From: Pontibacter mucosus
GTDB lineage: Bacteria > Bacteroidota > Bacteroidia > Cytophagales > Hymenobacteraceae
Direction: 5' to 3'
Assembly (NCBI RefSeq): GCF_003054055.1
Contig: NZ_QBKI01000002.1
Coordinates: 496,001 to 560,000, forward strand
DNA length: 64,000 bases
Position 1 is the stretch's first letter, and each line of letters opens with the position of its first letter. Of the stretch, positions 1 through 9,946 are shown piece by piece. The notes beneath the pieces were generated by a model. That model saw nothing but the letters and a program-made list of their open reading frames with translations, was not told the DNA's origin and ran no database searches. A program made the position numbers and the translations under genes.

Positions 1-893
1 TAAGCCAGGATACGCTTCACGTTCGTTTGAAGCAGCGCCAGCAGGTTACCCGCAATCATGGAGGCAATGGCGACAATCGAGAAAATAGTAATCAGGGTAG
101 GGTAGCGGAAGCCGTCTACCTCCATAAAAAAGCGAATCAATAGGCCCAGCACACCACCCTTGGAAACAGTGGCGATAAAGGCCGTCACCGGGGCAGGCGC
201 GCCTTCATACACATCGGGCGTCCACATATGGAACGGTACCACGCTCAGCTTAAAACCAATGCCGATAATCATCATGCCAAAGCCGGTGAGCAGCAGCAGC
301 GGGAGTTCCTGTAAATCGGCTATGGCCGTGGCGATGCCGGCAAAGGTCATGGTGCCGGTGCTGTAGTAGACCAGCGCCATCCCGAAGAGCAGAAAGGCCG
401 AAGAGAAAGCAGCCAGGATGAGGTACTTGATGCCGGCTTCGTCGGAGCGCTCGCGGGTGCGCAGGTAAGAAATGAGCGTATATAAGGCCACGCTCAGCAC
501 CTCCAGGCCCAGGAACAGCGAGGCAAAGTGCGTGCTGATGACCAGGGTGCAGGCTCCGAGGGTAGACAGAATCAACAGGATGTAATACTCCTCCTTCTGC
601 TCCTCACGCTGCTCAAAGTAAGCATAGGAGAGCATGCTGATGACCAGCGCCGTCGCCAGAATCAACCCGATGTAAAACACACCGAAGCCATCAATAACAA
701 ACAGCGGCTCTATGGCGTGGGCAGTGATGCCCCGCAGCTCAAACAGCGACAAAAAGGCCGCTACAAATGACACCGCCGTGATGACATAGATAATCTTATG
801 ATTCCGCCAGGCAGCCACCACCAGCATGTTGAGAAGTGCAGCCAGGGTAAGTATAATCAGCGGCATCAGGTGCAGGAAGTCTATTTGGGTCAT
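1..893 (-). CDS. nuoN: NADH-quinone oxidoreductase subunit N (NuoN), C-terminus beyond the window
   Basis: This is the last visible gene of the complex I operon; its 3' end lies beyond the left edge. Translation from the ATG at 893 begins MTQIDFLHLMPLIILTLAAL and gives an almost wholly hydrophobic protein of antiporter type, with a conserved segment containing FLGLEVLSVALYTLISYLR. That segment is typical of NuoN, one of the three Mrp-antiporter-like proton-pumping subunits of the membrane arm. About 297 codons are visible out of roughly 450-490 usual for the family. A 198-bp gap with hairpins separates it from nuoM. I am confident because of position and sequence; only the C-terminal part is unseen. 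Confidence 0.93.
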   Translation of the reverse strand, partial: MTQIDFLHLMPLIILTLAALLNMLVVAAWRNHKIIYVITAVSFVAAFLSLFELRGITAHAIEPLFVIDGFGVFYIGLILATALVISMLSYAYFEQREEQKEEYYILLILSTLGACTLVISTHFASLFLGLEVLSVALYTLISYLRTRERSDEAGIKYLILAAFSSAFLLFGMALVYYSTGTMTFAGIATAIADLQELPLLLLTGFGMMIIGIGFKLSVVPFHMWTPDVYEGAPAPVTAFIATVSKGGVLGLLIRFFMEVDGFRYPTLITIFSIVAIASMIAGNLLALLQTNVKRILA

Positions 894-962
894 GGCGTTA
901 TGTATTTTATGATGATTTATACTTTTGATGTCCCCTTTGAAGGGGTAGGACTCTACTTGTTA

Positions 963-1080
963 AAGAAGCCTCCTCATGGCGCGAGCGTCCACGCTCGTGA
1001 CTAGCTATGGTTTGGGCCTCTGGCCCAGTCGGATTACAAATCCGACTTCATATATAAGGCACGGGTTACAAACCCGCGCC
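963..1080. repeat. Cluster of four palindromic hairpins between nuoM and nuoN
   Basis: Four short inverted repeats lie back to back: 982-988/991-997 (CGAGCGT/ACGCTCG), 1013-1018/1022-1027 (TGGGCC/GGCCCA), 1027-1035/1039-1047 (AGTCGGATT, loop ACA, AATCCGACT) and 1062-1067/1071-1076 (CGGGTT, loop ACA, AACCCG). The last two share the loop and plan, and the 15-mer CGGATTACAAATCCG recurs exactly at 6163-6177. This looks like a REP-type dispersed palindrome family. It could stabilise or attenuate the message between nuoM and nuoN; that role is inference. Confidence 0.75.
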
Positions 1081-1091
1081 AGCAAAAAGTA

Positions 1092-2642
1092 TTACTTATT
1101 CTCAGCTTTCTCAACCTTAAGTTCTACCGCCGGGACCTCTACCACCGCAACTTTCTCCTTCGCTTCCGGCTCCTGGTAAGCCTGCAGTTGCTGGTTTATA
1201 CTTGGTTGCGCCGTGTCCAGTACCGATTGCGGGTACAGGCCAAGCCAAAGTATAAGTGCTATCATCGGCACGGCAATCAGCATTTCCCTGGCTGACAAAT
1301 CCGGCAGGTGATGGTCGGAGGGGGCGGGCTCGTAGAAGACTTTTTGCATGATGCGCAGCGAGTAGGCCGTAGCCAGGACAATGCCAACCGTGGCGACAAC
1401 CGTGAGCCAGTTATTGGCCTGCCAGGAACCGACCAGCGTCAGGAATTCGGCGATAAAGTTGCCCAGGCCCGGCAGGCCGAGCGAGGCCATTACGAAAATT
1501 AAGGCGAACACGCCTAGTTTTGGCGCTTTGGCCCAGAAGCCGCCCATCTGGCCCATGTCGCGGGTGTGCAGGCGCTCGTACAAAAAGCCCGCGACGATGA
1601 ACAAGGCGCCCGTGCTCAGGCCATGGGCAATCATCTGCATCACCACGCCCTGCAGCGCCCACTCGTTAAAGGCAAACACGCCCAGAATCACAAAGCCCAT
1701 GTGGCTCACCGAAGTATAGGCAGCCAGGCGTTTCAGGTCGGTTTGGGAGTAAGCCAGGATGGCTCCGTAGATAATACCAACAGCGCCCAGCAACATCGCC
1801 CAGGGAGCAAACTCTACCGCTGCTGTCGGGAACAAGGGCAGCACGAAACGCAGCAAGCCATAAGCACCGGTTTTGAGCAGCAGTCCGGCCAGAATCACGC
1901 TGCCGGCGGTGGGCGCTTCGGAGTGCGCATCGGGTAGCCAGGAGTGGAATGGCACCACGGGCAGTTTTACCAGGAAGGCCGCCAGGAAACCGAACATCAG
2001 CAAGCGGGCCGCCTCCGGGGCCAGCGCCGTACCGAGCAGCTCAAAGTAATTGAACGTATAAATACCTGTCTGAGAGCCGTGGATAAAGTATAAACCAAGT
2101 ATGGCCAGCAGCATCAGCAGCCCCGAGGCCTGCGTGAAGAGGAAGAACTTAAAGGCGGCGTAGGTGCGGTTGGCGTGGCCCCACACCCCTATCAGGAAGT
2201 ACATCGGGATGAGCATCACCTCCCAAAAGAAGTAGAACAGGAACAAATCCATCGTCAGGAAAACGCCCGTAATGCCCGCCAGCACCCACAGCAGGTTAAA
2301 ATGGAAGAAGCCGGATTTGGTCCGGATTTCGCGCCATGATACGAGCACACTCAGGATGCCCAGGAAAAAAGTGAGCAGCAGCATGAGCAGGCTCAGCCCG
2401 TCCAGGGCAAGTATAAAGTTCACGCCCCACTGCGGAATCCAGGGAATCTCCAGTTGCAGCAGCCAGGGCGAGGCACCTAACGTGGAGGCCGGCAAGCTCA
2501 GCCACAGGTATACGGCAAGTATAAAATCAGCCAGCACGGCGAAGAGGGCAATCCAGCGGGGCAGCTCGGGGTGCCACTTCTTGGAGAGCCACGCCAGCAG
2601 TCCGCCGGCCATCAGGATTACAATCATCCAGAGGAGTATCAT
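1092..2642 (-). CDS. nuoM: NADH-quinone oxidoreductase subunit M (NuoM)
   Basis: This 516-residue polytopic membrane protein is one of the antiporter-like proton-pumping subunits of complex I. Family hallmarks are visible: the FFWEVMLIPMYFLIGVWG segment with its conserved glutamate, the KLPVVPFHSWLPDAHSEAP segment with the pumping lysine, and AYTSVSHMGFVILG. It starts at the ATG at 2642, overlapping the nuoL stop by 4 bp, which suggests translational coupling. The last ~30 residues form a charged valine/glutamate/lysine-rich tail not expected in the membrane core. Function is well established for the family. Confidence 0.97.
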   Translation of the reverse strand: MILLWMIVILMAGGLLAWLSKKWHPELPRWIALFAVLADFILAVYLWLSLPASTLGASPWLLQLEIPWIPQWGVNFILALDGLSLLMLLLTFFLGILSVLVSWREIRTKSGFFHFNLLWVLAGITGVFLTMDLFLFYFFWEVMLIPMYFLIGVWGHANRTYAAFKFFLFTQASGLLMLLAILGLYFIHGSQTGIYTFNYFELLGTALAPEAARLLMFGFLAAFLVKLPVVPFHSWLPDAHSEAPTAGSVILAGLLLKTGAYGLLRFVLPLFPTAAVEFAPWAMLLGAVGIIYGAILAYSQTDLKRLAAYTSVSHMGFVILGVFAFNEWALQGVVMQMIAHGLSTGALFIVAGFLYERLHTRDMGQMGGFWAKAPKLGVFALIFVMASLGLPGLGNFIAEFLTLVGSWQANNWLTVVATVGIVLATAYSLRIMQKVFYEPAPSDHHLPDLSAREMLIAVPMIALILWLGLYPQSVLDTAQPSINQQLQAYQEPEAKEKVAVVEVPAVELKVEKAENK

Positions 2643-4525
2643 AGCAACAGGCTTATGGTGAGAATCATAATGGCGCCGAACACGATACCAACTACGTAGT
2701 TGCGCAGCACGCCGCTCTGGGTTTGCGAGAACATCACATGGAAGCCCTCGGCCGTACGGGCCAGACCGGTGTAAAAACTGTCGATGATGTCGCGTTTGTT
2801 GAGGTTGGCCAGGAACACGTATGGCCGCACGAACAGGTTATCGTAGAGCGCATCGAAGCCCCAACCCGAGAACCAGAAACGGTGCAGCGCCATGGCAAAG
2901 GATGAGCGTTCTATACTTGCCAGCAGCGCCGGACTCTTCTGGTAAAACAGGTAGGCCACCAACACACCGCCCAGCGAAACGACCGCCGCCAACGCCTGGA
3001 ACAGCCACTCGTTGGCTGCCAGCAGTTCGTTGGCCGTAATGCCCGGTAGCACCGGCGCCATCAGCCCGGAGAACAGGGCCAGGTGAGCGAAATTATGCGG
3101 CAGCTCTATAAATCCGCCTACCAAGGAAAGTATGGCTAATATAACTAAAGGGATGGTGATGACTTTGCCCGGCGGATGCGCCACCTGCGTTTTAGGCTCC
3201 CCATAAAAGGTCATGAACACCATCCGGAACGTATAAATCGAGGTGATGAACGCGCCTGCGAGTCCGGCCAAGTATAGCCAGATGCTGCCCTGCGGGCCCG
3301 CCAAAGTATACCACAGAATCTGGTCTTTGCTGTAGAAACCGGCGGTAATGACGGGTAATGCTGCCAGCGAGGCGGCGCCAATCAGGAAAGTCCAGAACAC
3401 GACGGGCATACTTTTGCGAAGGCCGCCCATCTGCCGCATGTCCTGCTCGTGGTGCAGGGCCAATATAATGGCCCCGGCACACAGGAAGAGCAGCGCCTTG
3501 AAGAAGGCATGAATCATGAAGTGAAATATCCCCGCCGACCAGGCCCCCACGCCCAGCGCCAGGAACATGTAACCGATTTGGCTGATGGTGGAGTAGGCCA
3601 GCACCCGCTTGAGGTCGTATTGCGTGAGGGCGGAGAAACCAGCCAGGAGCAGCGTCACCGCACCCACTACGGCAACGGCCATTTGTGCCACCGGCGCCAG
3701 GTCGAAAATTACGTACATGCGGGCAATTAAGTATACCCCGGCCGTTACCATGGTGGCGGCATGTATGAGCGCCGAAACCGGCGTAGGTCCTGCCATGGCA
3801 TCGGGTAGCCAGGTTTGCAGCGGCAACTGGCCCGATTTACCCACCGCACCACCCAACAGCAGCAGGCCCACCAGCACAGCTGCCTGTGCCCCCACGCTCC
3901 ATACTTCAGGGGCCTGGCTAAGTATGGTTTGGATGTGGAGCGTGCCGAAGGTCTGGAAAAGTATAAACAACCCGATGGCCATCGCGACATCACCCACGCG
4001 GGTAATGATAAAGGCCTTGCGGGCGGCGTAGCCGTTGGCGGGCTCTTTATACCAAAAACCGATGAGCAGATAGGAGCAGAGGCCCACCCCTTCCCAGCCA
4101 AAGTATAAAAGCAGCAGGTTGTCGGCCATTACCAACAGCAGCATCGAGCCCACAAATAAATTCATGCAGGCAAAGAAGCGGGAGAAGTCCGTGTCCCCGG
4201 CCATGTAGGCGGTGGAGTAGAGGTGAATCAGGAACCCCACAAACGTGATGACAAAGATGAAGACAATGGAGAGCGCGTCCAGGTGGAAGGCGATGGACGG
4301 ATTAAAGCCCGCCACGTTAAACCACTGCCATACTTCCTGGTGGTAGAAAGCCGGTTTTTCAGCCAGAAACTGCAGGCCTAAAAGTATGGTGAGAAGGGCC
4401 GACACGCCCACGCTGCCCACACCCAATATAGCCACCCCTGCGCGCGACAGGCGGGTGCCGAAAAGGATGAGCAGCAGCGAGCCCAGGAAGGGCAGGGCCG
4501 GTATGAGCCAGATGTAGTTTTCCAT
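2639..4525 (-). CDS. nuoL: NADH-quinone oxidoreductase subunit L (NuoL)
   Basis: A 628-residue protein, the largest antiporter-like subunit, at the tip of the complex I membrane arm. Visible hallmarks are LLLYFGWEGVGLCSYLLIGF, the ITRVGDVAMAIGL segment, LPLQTWLPDAMAGPTPVSAL with conserved lysine upstream, and LAYSTISQIGYMFLALG. The C-terminal part carries the long lateral helix region and a final membrane segment (ILTISLLL end). It starts 4 bp after the nuoK stop and overlaps nuoM by 4 bp. Length and motifs match the family. Confidence 0.97.
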   Translation of the reverse strand: MENYIWLIPALPFLGSLLLILFGTRLSRAGVAILGVGSVGVSALLTILLGLQFLAEKPAFYHQEVWQWFNVAGFNPSIAFHLDALSIVFIFVITFVGFLIHLYSTAYMAGDTDFSRFFACMNLFVGSMLLLVMADNLLLLYFGWEGVGLCSYLLIGFWYKEPANGYAARKAFIITRVGDVAMAIGLFILFQTFGTLHIQTILSQAPEVWSVGAQAAVLVGLLLLGGAVGKSGQLPLQTWLPDAMAGPTPVSALIHAATMVTAGVYLIARMYVIFDLAPVAQMAVAVVGAVTLLLAGFSALTQYDLKRVLAYSTISQIGYMFLALGVGAWSAGIFHFMIHAFFKALLFLCAGAIILALHHEQDMRQMGGLRKSMPVVFWTFLIGAASLAALPVITAGFYSKDQILWYTLAGPQGSIWLYLAGLAGAFITSIYTFRMVFMTFYGEPKTQVAHPPGKVITIPLVILAILSLVGGFIELPHNFAHLALFSGLMAPVLPGITANELLAANEWLFQALAAVVSLGGVLVAYLFYQKSPALLASIERSSFAMALHRFWFSGWGFDALYDNLFVRPYVFLANLNKRDIIDSFYTGLARTAEGFHVMFSQTQSGVLRNYVVGIVFGAIMILTISLLL

Positions 4526-4529
4526 AGTC

Positions 4530-4838
4530 TTATCCTTTCATAAAGCTGGCAGCGTCGCTGTCGAGGGTTTTAAGTTGATGGTAAATCTGCAGGATAAGCG
4601 CCAGCCCCACTGACACTTCCGCAGCCGCCATGGTCAGTATAAAAATGAACATCACCTGCCCGTCGGGCTGCACCCACCTGGAGCCAGCCACGATAAAGGC
4701 AAGGCCGGCGGCGTTGAGCATAATCTCCACTGAAATGAGCATAAAGATGATGTTGCGGCGAATCAGCACACTAATCAGCCCCAGCATAAACAAGACGCCT
4801 GCCAGCAGCAGGGCAGCTTCCATGGTTGATGCACTCAT
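4530..4838 (-). CDS. nuoK: NADH-quinone oxidoreductase subunit K (NuoK)
   Basis: A 102-residue, three-helix membrane subunit of complex I. I chose the ATG at 4838 ([20 protein letters not shown]) because it gives the standard family length and overlaps the nuoJ stop by 4 bp; a much longer upstream extension in the same frame would run antisense-free through nuoJ and is not credible. The conserved membrane glutamates are present in [16 protein letters not shown] and in [16 protein letters not shown]. Its products form the E-channel link of the proton path with NuoJ and NuoH. Confidence 0.96.
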   Translation of the reverse strand: MSASTMEAALLLAGVLFMLGLISVLIRRNIIFMLISVEIMLNAAGLAFIVAGSRWVQPDGQVMFIFILTMAAAEVSVGLALILQIYHQLKTLDSDAASFMKG

Positions 4839-5374
4839 GCGGCTGCGCTCCTTTCCTGTAAAAACCGGTGAATAACTTTCTTCTTCTGCCTGCCCAGGTG
4901 GTAAGCTCCCACTATGCCCGCCGTCAGCATGATGCCGCAGAGTTGGACGCCTAGAATGTAAGGCCCGAACAAAGACAAACCCACGAGTTTGGCATCCACG
5001 GCAACCACAGCCCCCTCTGTTTGCGGAGGCGTTCCAGCCGCTACGATGTACACCAGCTCGGCCAGCAGCACCGCCGAAAGTATGGCCGGACCTACCCAGA
5101 TAGAAGGGTTCAGCCATTCCTTCTCGCGCTGCACATCCTCCTGCGTCAGGTTAAGCATCATGATCACGAAGATGATGAGCACCACAATGGCCCCGGCGTA
5201 AATAATGACCTCCAGCGCCGCCATAAACGGAGCACCCAAGGTGAAAAAGACCACGGCCACCGACAGAAAGGACACGACCAGGTATAGCAGGGCGTGGATG
5301 ATGTTGTAGCGCGTGATGACCATGATGGTAGAGAGCACGGCCACGGCTGCGGCGATATAAAATGTCAGTTCCAT
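4835..5374 (-). CDS. nuoJ: NADH-quinone oxidoreductase subunit J (NuoJ)
   Basis: A 179-residue protein with about five membrane segments, starting [20 protein letters not shown]. The conserved NuoJ stretch [20 protein letters not shown] and the [20 protein letters not shown] helix (containing the pi-bulge region) are clear. It sits 3 bp after nuoI and overlaps nuoK by 4 bp. The C-terminal tail is basic ([16 protein letters not shown]). NuoJ belongs to the proton-translocating membrane arm. Confidence 0.96.
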   Translation of the reverse strand: MELTFYIAAAVAVLSTIMVITRYNIIHALLYLVVSFLSVAVVFFTLGAPFMAALEVIIYAGAIVVLIIFVIMMLNLTQEDVQREKEWLNPSIWVGPAILSAVLLAELVYIVAAGTPPQTEGAVVAVDAKLVGLSLFGPYILGVQLCGIMLTAGIVGAYHLGRQKKKVIHRFLQERSAAA

Positions 5375-5377
5375 AGG

Positions 5378-5893
5378 CTAGGGGAGTAAGCTTTTAATAT
5401 CTACAGGAGGCAGTTCGTTTTCAGCCTCGCCTTTGTCTTTTCCGCCGATGGCCATACCCGCCACTTTGTAATAATTGTAGCCATGGTACTTGCCCTGGCC
5501 GTTGATGAGCAGGTCCTTTTTCTCATACACCAGGTTCTGCCGGTTATACTCGCCCATCTCGAAATCGGGGATGAGCTGAATGGCGTAGGTCGGACAGGCC
5601 TCCTCGCAATAGCCACAGAAAATGCAGCGCGAGAAGTTGATGCGGAAAAAGTCGGGGTAACGGCGACCGGTTTCGTCTTCCGTGGGTTGCAGGGCGATGC
5701 AGTCCACGGGGCAGGCGGCAGCGCAGAGGTTACAGGCCACGCAGCGTTCGCCGCCGTCCGGGTCGCGCGTGAGCACGATGCGGCCCCGCCACCGCGTCGG
5801 AAGTATAGGTTTCTCTTCCGGGTAAAGGATGGTCTCCCGCTTATGAAACGCGTGCAGAAACGTGAGCCACATACTGCGCAACAAACTAAACAT
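5378..5893 (-). CDS. nuoI: NADH-quinone oxidoreductase subunit I (NuoI), 2x[4Fe-4S]
   Basis: A 171-residue ferredoxin-like subunit carrying clusters N6a and N6b, which pass electrons from NuoG to NuoB. Two CxxCxxCxxxCP motifs are visible: [12 protein letters not shown] and [12 protein letters not shown]. The N-terminus has an amphipathic stretch, as usual for membrane-adjacent NuoI. A purine-rich GGAG lies about 7 nt upstream of the ATG. The gene is separated from nuoH by a 385-bp repeat-rich gap, the largest break in the operon. Confidence 0.97.
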   Translation of the reverse strand: MFSLLRSMWLTFLHAFHKRETILYPEEKPILPTRWRGRIVLTRDPDGGERCVACNLCAAACPVDCIALQPTEDETGRRYPDFFRINFSRCIFCGYCEEACPTYAIQLIPDFEMGEYNRQNLVYEKKDLLINGQGKYHGYNYYKVAGMAIGGKDKGEAENELPPVDIKSLLP

Positions 5894-6278
5894 AGCTGCT
5901 CCTTTCGGTTTATAGTTCTTTTATACTTATGCTGTGCCGGGTCCAACTACCCCTAACCCCTCAGAGCTTCGCTCGCTACCTTCGAACTCCCGTTCTCGGT
6001 AGTCCAAGGCGGGGAATTTTCTTACTGCTTATTCAGCGTTGGTCTTTAACACAGGTCTATTTCTTATTTATGCTTTGAACAAAAGCTTCTGGGACTTCTC
6101 CTGATTTTGACACCCCTATAGTCCCCTCAAGGGGACAATTCAGCTTTCCGTTCTTGCACCTTCGGATTACAAATCCGCGGCTCCTATACTTTTGGATTGC
6201 AAGTCCTAAAGAGCAAGACTTTCTAACTTTTTAACCTTCTAACTTTCTAACTCCAAAACTCTCTAACTTCCAAACTCC
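5894..6278. repeat. 385-bp gap between nuoH and nuoI with palindromes and pyrimidine-rich repeats
   Basis: No convincing gene is present. The gap holds GTCCCC-TCAA-GGGGAC at 6121-6136, the palindrome CGGATTACAAATCCG at 6163-6177 (identical to one at 1030-1044), and a looser copy near 6193-6206 (GGATT-GCA-AGTCC). From about 6218 to 6290 there is a degenerate run of CTAACTTT/AACTC units that reaches into the nuoH stop codon. On the nuo message this run is GA/GTT-rich. The gap resembles an accumulation of dispersed intergenic repeats rather than a promoter, although an internal promoter for nuoI cannot be excluded. Confidence 0.7.
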
Positions 6279-7244
6279 TCAACTCTCACTCATCCATAGT
6301 ACCACCCCAGCCGTTACCATCAGGTTCAGTAGCGTGAGGGGTAGCAGCACCTTCCAGCCATACTCCATCAGTTGGTCATACCTTGGGCGGGGCATGGAGG
6401 CGCGCAGCAGGACAAAAATCAGCAGGAAGAAGAGCGTTTTGAGGATGAACCACACGATAGGCGGCAGGAAGTCCGGGCCCAGCCAGCCACCAAAGTATAA
6501 GGTTACAATCATGCAGGAGATGAGCGTGATGCCCATGTACTCGCCGATGAAGAACATGCCGAACTTCATGCCCGAGTACTCCGAGTGGAAACCGGCAATG
6601 AGCTCACTCTCGGCCTCCGGAATATCAAAAGGCAGGCGGTGCGTTTCGGCGATACCCGCGATAAAGAAAATTACAAAGCCTACGATCTGCGGGATGAAAA
6701 ACCACAGTCCCCGCTGCGCCTCCACAATCTCCACCAGGCTGAAGGAGCCGCTGAGCAAGACTACGCCCATCAAAGAGAGGCCCATGAACACCTCGTAGGA
6801 GATCATCTGCGCCGCCCCGCGCATGGCACCCAGCAGGCTATACTTGTTGTTGGAGGCCCAGCCGCCCAGTATAATACTGTAAGCGCCCATCGACGACATG
6901 GCCAGGAAGAAGAGCAGCCCGATGTTCAGGTCGGCCACAATCACGCCCGGCGCAAACGGAATCACCACAAAGCTCATCAGCACCGTCACCACCACAATGG
7001 CCGGGGCCAGCACGAACACCGGTTTGTCGGCAAAAGGAGGTATCCAGTCCTGCTTGAAAAACAGCTTAATCGAGTCGGCGGCCACAATCAGAAGGCCGAA
7101 GGGACCTGCGCGGTTCGGTCCGTAGCGGTCCTGGAACAGGGCGAGGCCACGGCGCTCCACCCAGATGAGCAGGGCAGCCACGTTGAGCATGACGAACAGC
7201 ACGCCGCCGATGATCAGAAAGTAGTTTGGGGTTGCTGTTTCCAT
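6279..7244 (-). CDS. nuoH: NADH-quinone oxidoreductase subunit H (NuoH)
   Basis: A 321-residue membrane subunit that forms the quinone-binding chamber roof and contacts the peripheral arm. Conserved loops are visible: [20 protein letters not shown] near the N-terminus, [12 protein letters not shown], and the acidic loop [20 protein letters not shown], a NuoH signature. Start is the ATG at 7244, giving a 31-bp overlap with nuoG. The stop codon lies inside a pyrimidine-rich repeat shared with the ends of nuoCD and nuoB. Confidence 0.97.
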   Translation of the reverse strand: METATPNYFLIIGGVLFVMLNVAALLIWVERRGLALFQDRYGPNRAGPFGLLIVAADSIKLFFKQDWIPPFADKPVFVLAPAIVVVTVLMSFVVIPFAPGVIVADLNIGLLFFLAMSSMGAYSIILGGWASNNKYSLLGAMRGAAQMISYEVFMGLSLMGVVLLSGSFSLVEIVEAQRGLWFFIPQIVGFVIFFIAGIAETHRLPFDIPEAESELIAGFHSEYSGMKFGMFFIGEYMGITLISCMIVTLYFGGWLGPDFLPPIVWFILKTLFFLLIFVLLRASMPRPRYDQLMEYGWKVLLPLTLLNLMVTAGVVLWMSES

Positions 7245-9946
7245 TTGATGTCTCGGTTAAGGATGGCCCAGGCGGGTAATTCGGCAAAAGGTACCCCAGG
7301 TAAGCCATTAGGCATGCCGGCGCTGCCGCTCGGGATGGTCTGGCTTAATTTTACTGGTAACTGGTAGATTTGTCCCTCGATGGAGAAACTCAGCAGCTGC
7401 CCCTCGTCCACCTTCATCCGGATGGCATCGGCTGCGTTGATGGCGACATACGGTTCCGGTATCCGTTCCCGGATGGAAGGCGACTGGTTGCTGAGCTCTT
7501 CGGAGCCATAGGTGTGGTGCAGCGGCAGCATGTACAGGTGCCCCTCCAGTGGGACAAACCGCTGCGGCACAGCCGTGGAGTAGGACGCGGTACCACTTGG
7601 CGTTATCAGCCGCACGCCCGGGTCGCCGCCCTTTAAATGGCCGCCTACTTCCTCCTGATACTTGTTGGTGGCCTGCTGGTTTGAGTTCCAGCCTGGCGTC
7701 CAGAAGAAGGGTATCATGGAGGAAGGTGGCTGCCCGCGGTAGCCCTCCATCGTATAGGAGAGGGGCGAATCAGGATCTTCAGCAGGCTTGGGCTCGCTCA
7801 CATTGATGTTGGCCAGCATAGCGGTGCGGCCGCTGAAGCGGTGCGGCTCACGCGGGATACGCTGTCCGGCAATGCGGAAATCGGTTGGTGGTGCCGTTTT
7901 GCTGACACCCTCCAGTTCCGGGTATTCTTTGGCGATGGCCTTCACAATATCATCGTAGCCGTGCCAGTTGCTGATCTCCTCAATGGCCATGATGGTGCCA
8001 ATCTCAGCCAGCCAGTGCCAGCTTTCTTGTATCTCTTCCGGCACCGGATGCACCTGGAAAAAGCGCTGTGCCCGCCCTTCGTTATTAACGAGCGTGCCAT
8101 CCGCCTCAGAGAACGGCGCGGCCGGTAACAATATGTCTGCTTTCTCAGTGGTGGCGTTGTGCAGGTGGTCCAGCGCAATCACCTGTTTGCAGTTTTTGAG
8201 AAACTGATCGATGGTAGCGGAGCCAGCTCTGCGGTACAGGTCGTTCTCCAGTATAATCACGGTATCGGCATAGCCGTTCATCACCGCCTCAAACGCTGAT
8301 TCGAGTTTATGGCCGCCGAGCAGGGCCAGGCCCATGCTGTTGCACTCGGGCACTACCAGGCTTATACCGGCGGCTTTCTCCCGGGCCACCAGCGCCTGGG
8401 CAATGTTGGCGGCGGCTTTCAGCACGCGCTCGCTGCCTGAGGAGGTGCCGGAGATGATGAGCGGGTTCTTGGCGGCCATTAGCGCATCTGCTATTTGCTG
8501 CGCCAATTCCTGCCCCTCCTCCGAAATCTTCCTCACCTCCGGAGAGTCCGGGTCAATGATGTTGGCGACGGCGAAGCCCAGCCGGGCAATGGTATCCGTT
8601 GAGTCGAAGAAGGTTTGGGTGGCCAGCTCGTCTAGCTTGGTGTGCGTGTAATGGGCGATGAACAGCGGGCCTTTCTCCGACTGCACCAGTTCCCGCACCG
8701 CCGCATCCTGCCACACCGGGATCTTGGCTTGGGATACTTCCTCCAGTATTGGCTTCTGCCGTACCGACTGCCGCACGGCCAGTGCCAGCATGGGAGCAGT
8801 GTTGGTCAGGTCCTCGCCAAGTATAAATACTGCGTCTGCTTTCTCCACCTCCCGCAAAGAAGGCGTGCGCGCCGGGCCATTCCGAAGTATACTTAGCGAC
8901 AGGTCCACCAGATCATGGTCCACATCCGACACGCCGTGGTGGAAGTTGTCCTCGCCCACGAGCTTCTTCAGTACATAGTTAGATTCCAGGGATGCCCGCG
9001 GAGAGCCGATGCCAATCACGCGGCCGGCTCTGATGGCAGAGGTAGCCGCTTTCAGGGCCGGGTATTTTTCCGTTGCTTCGGGCAGGCGGCTGCGCACCAA
9101 AGGTTTTCGAATGCGGCCGGGGCTGTTGACAAACTCATACCCAAAGCGGCCGCGGTCGCAGAGGAAGTAGCCGTTCACCTCTCCGTTATAGCGGTTGGTG
9201 ATGTTGCGCAAGGTGCCATAACGCTCGCCGGCGATGGTGTTGCAGCCCAGACTGCAGTGGTGGCAAACGGAGGCGGCAGAGGTCAAGTCCCACTTGCGGG
9301 TATAGTGCTGCTTGAGCGTTTTATCAGTGAACACGCCGGTGGGGCATACTTCGGCCAGGTTGCCGCTGAACTCGCTTTCCAGCACGCCGTCTTCGGCGCG
9401 GCCAAAGTATAAATGGTTGTGAGCGGCAAACACGTCCAGGTCCTTGCCACCGGCATAGTCTTTATAGTAGCGCACGCAGCGGTAACACTGGATGCAGCGG
9501 TTCATCTCGTGGTTGAGGAAAGGGCCCAGGTACTGGTTGCGGTAGGTGCGCTTCTGAAAAGTATAAGCCCGGTAGTTATGGCCCGTCATCACGGTCATGT
9601 CCTGCAGGTGGCAGGCACCGCCCTCGTCGCACACGGCGCAGTCGTGGGGGTGGTTGGTCATGAGCCAGCCGATGATGTGGGCCCGGAACTCCTTGGCCTC
9701 CAGATCAGCAATCGAAATGCGCATGCCGTCTCGCACCTGCTCCATGCACGACATAAAGAGCTTGCCTTTGGTGTCGTTCTCGTCCTTGTATACTTTCACG
9801 GCGCATTGGCGGCAGGCGCCAATCGAGCCCATGGCCGGGTGCCAGCAAAAGTAGGGCAGGTCCTTGCCGAGGGTGAGGCAGGTTTCGAGCAGGTTTTTGC
9901 CCGCCTGTACTTGGTAGGGGTGGTTATCTATATAGATGGTTGCCAT
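7214..9946 (-). CDS. nuoG: NADH-quinone oxidoreductase subunit G (NuoG), Fe-S and molybdopterin-like
   Basis: A 910-residue peripheral-arm subunit. The N-terminal [2Fe-2S] domain shows a cysteine near residue 23, CW at 34-35 and CRQC at about 46-49. It is followed by the [16 protein letters not shown] motif, and [13 protein letters not shown] for a [4Fe-4S] cluster. CHHCSLGCN plus a later cysteine (YFLCDRGR) matches the extra N7 cluster seen in only some bacteria. The rest is the formate-dehydrogenase/molybdopterin-like fold, with a divergent C-terminal third lacking clear cofactor-binding sequence. It overlaps nuoF by 19 bp and nuoH by 31 bp. Confidence 0.95.
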   Translation of the reverse strand: MATIYIDNHPYQVQAGKNLLETCLTLGKDLPYFCWHPAMGSIGACRQCAVKVYKDENDTKGKLFMSCMEQVRDGMRISIADLEAKEFRAHIIGWLMTNHPHDCAVCDEGGACHLQDMTVMTGHNYRAYTFQKRTYRNQYLGPFLNHEMNRCIQCYRCVRYYKDYAGGKDLDVFAAHNHLYFGRAEDGVLESEFSGNLAEVCPTGVFTDKTLKQHYTRKWDLTSAASVCHHCSLGCNTIAGERYGTLRNITNRYNGEVNGYFLCDRGRFGYEFVNSPGRIRKPLVRSRLPEATEKYPALKAATSAIRAGRVIGIGSPRASLESNYVLKKLVGEDNFHHGVSDVDHDLVDLSLSILRNGPARTPSLREVEKADAVFILGEDLTNTAPMLALAVRQSVRQKPILEEVSQAKIPVWQDAAVRELVQSEKGPLFIAHYTHTKLDELATQTFFDSTDTIARLGFAVANIIDPDSPEVRKISEEGQELAQQIADALMAAKNPLIISGTSSGSERVLKAAANIAQALVAREKAAGISLVVPECNSMGLALLGGHKLESAFEAVMNGYADTVIILENDLYRRAGSATIDQFLKNCKQVIALDHLHNATTEKADILLPAAPFSEADGTLVNNEGRAQRFFQVHPVPEEIQESWHWLAEIGTIMAIEEISNWHGYDDIVKAIAKEYPELEGVSKTAPPTDFRIAGQRIPREPHRFSGRTAMLANINVSEPKPAEDPDSPLSYTMEGYRGQPPSSMIPFFWTPGWNSNQQATNKYQEEVGGHLKGGDPGVRLITPSGTASYSTAVPQRFVPLEGHLYMLPLHHTYGSEELSNQSPSIRERIPEPYVAINAADAIRMKVDEGQLLSFSIEGQIYQLPVKLSQTIPSGSAGMPNGLPGVPFAELPAWAILNRDIKWKQQPQTTF

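Noticed and set aside
4839..5117. Long N-terminal extension of nuoK in the same frame
   Set aside because: It would overlap nuoJ almost entirely and is not NuoK-like; the ATG at 4838 gives the family length.
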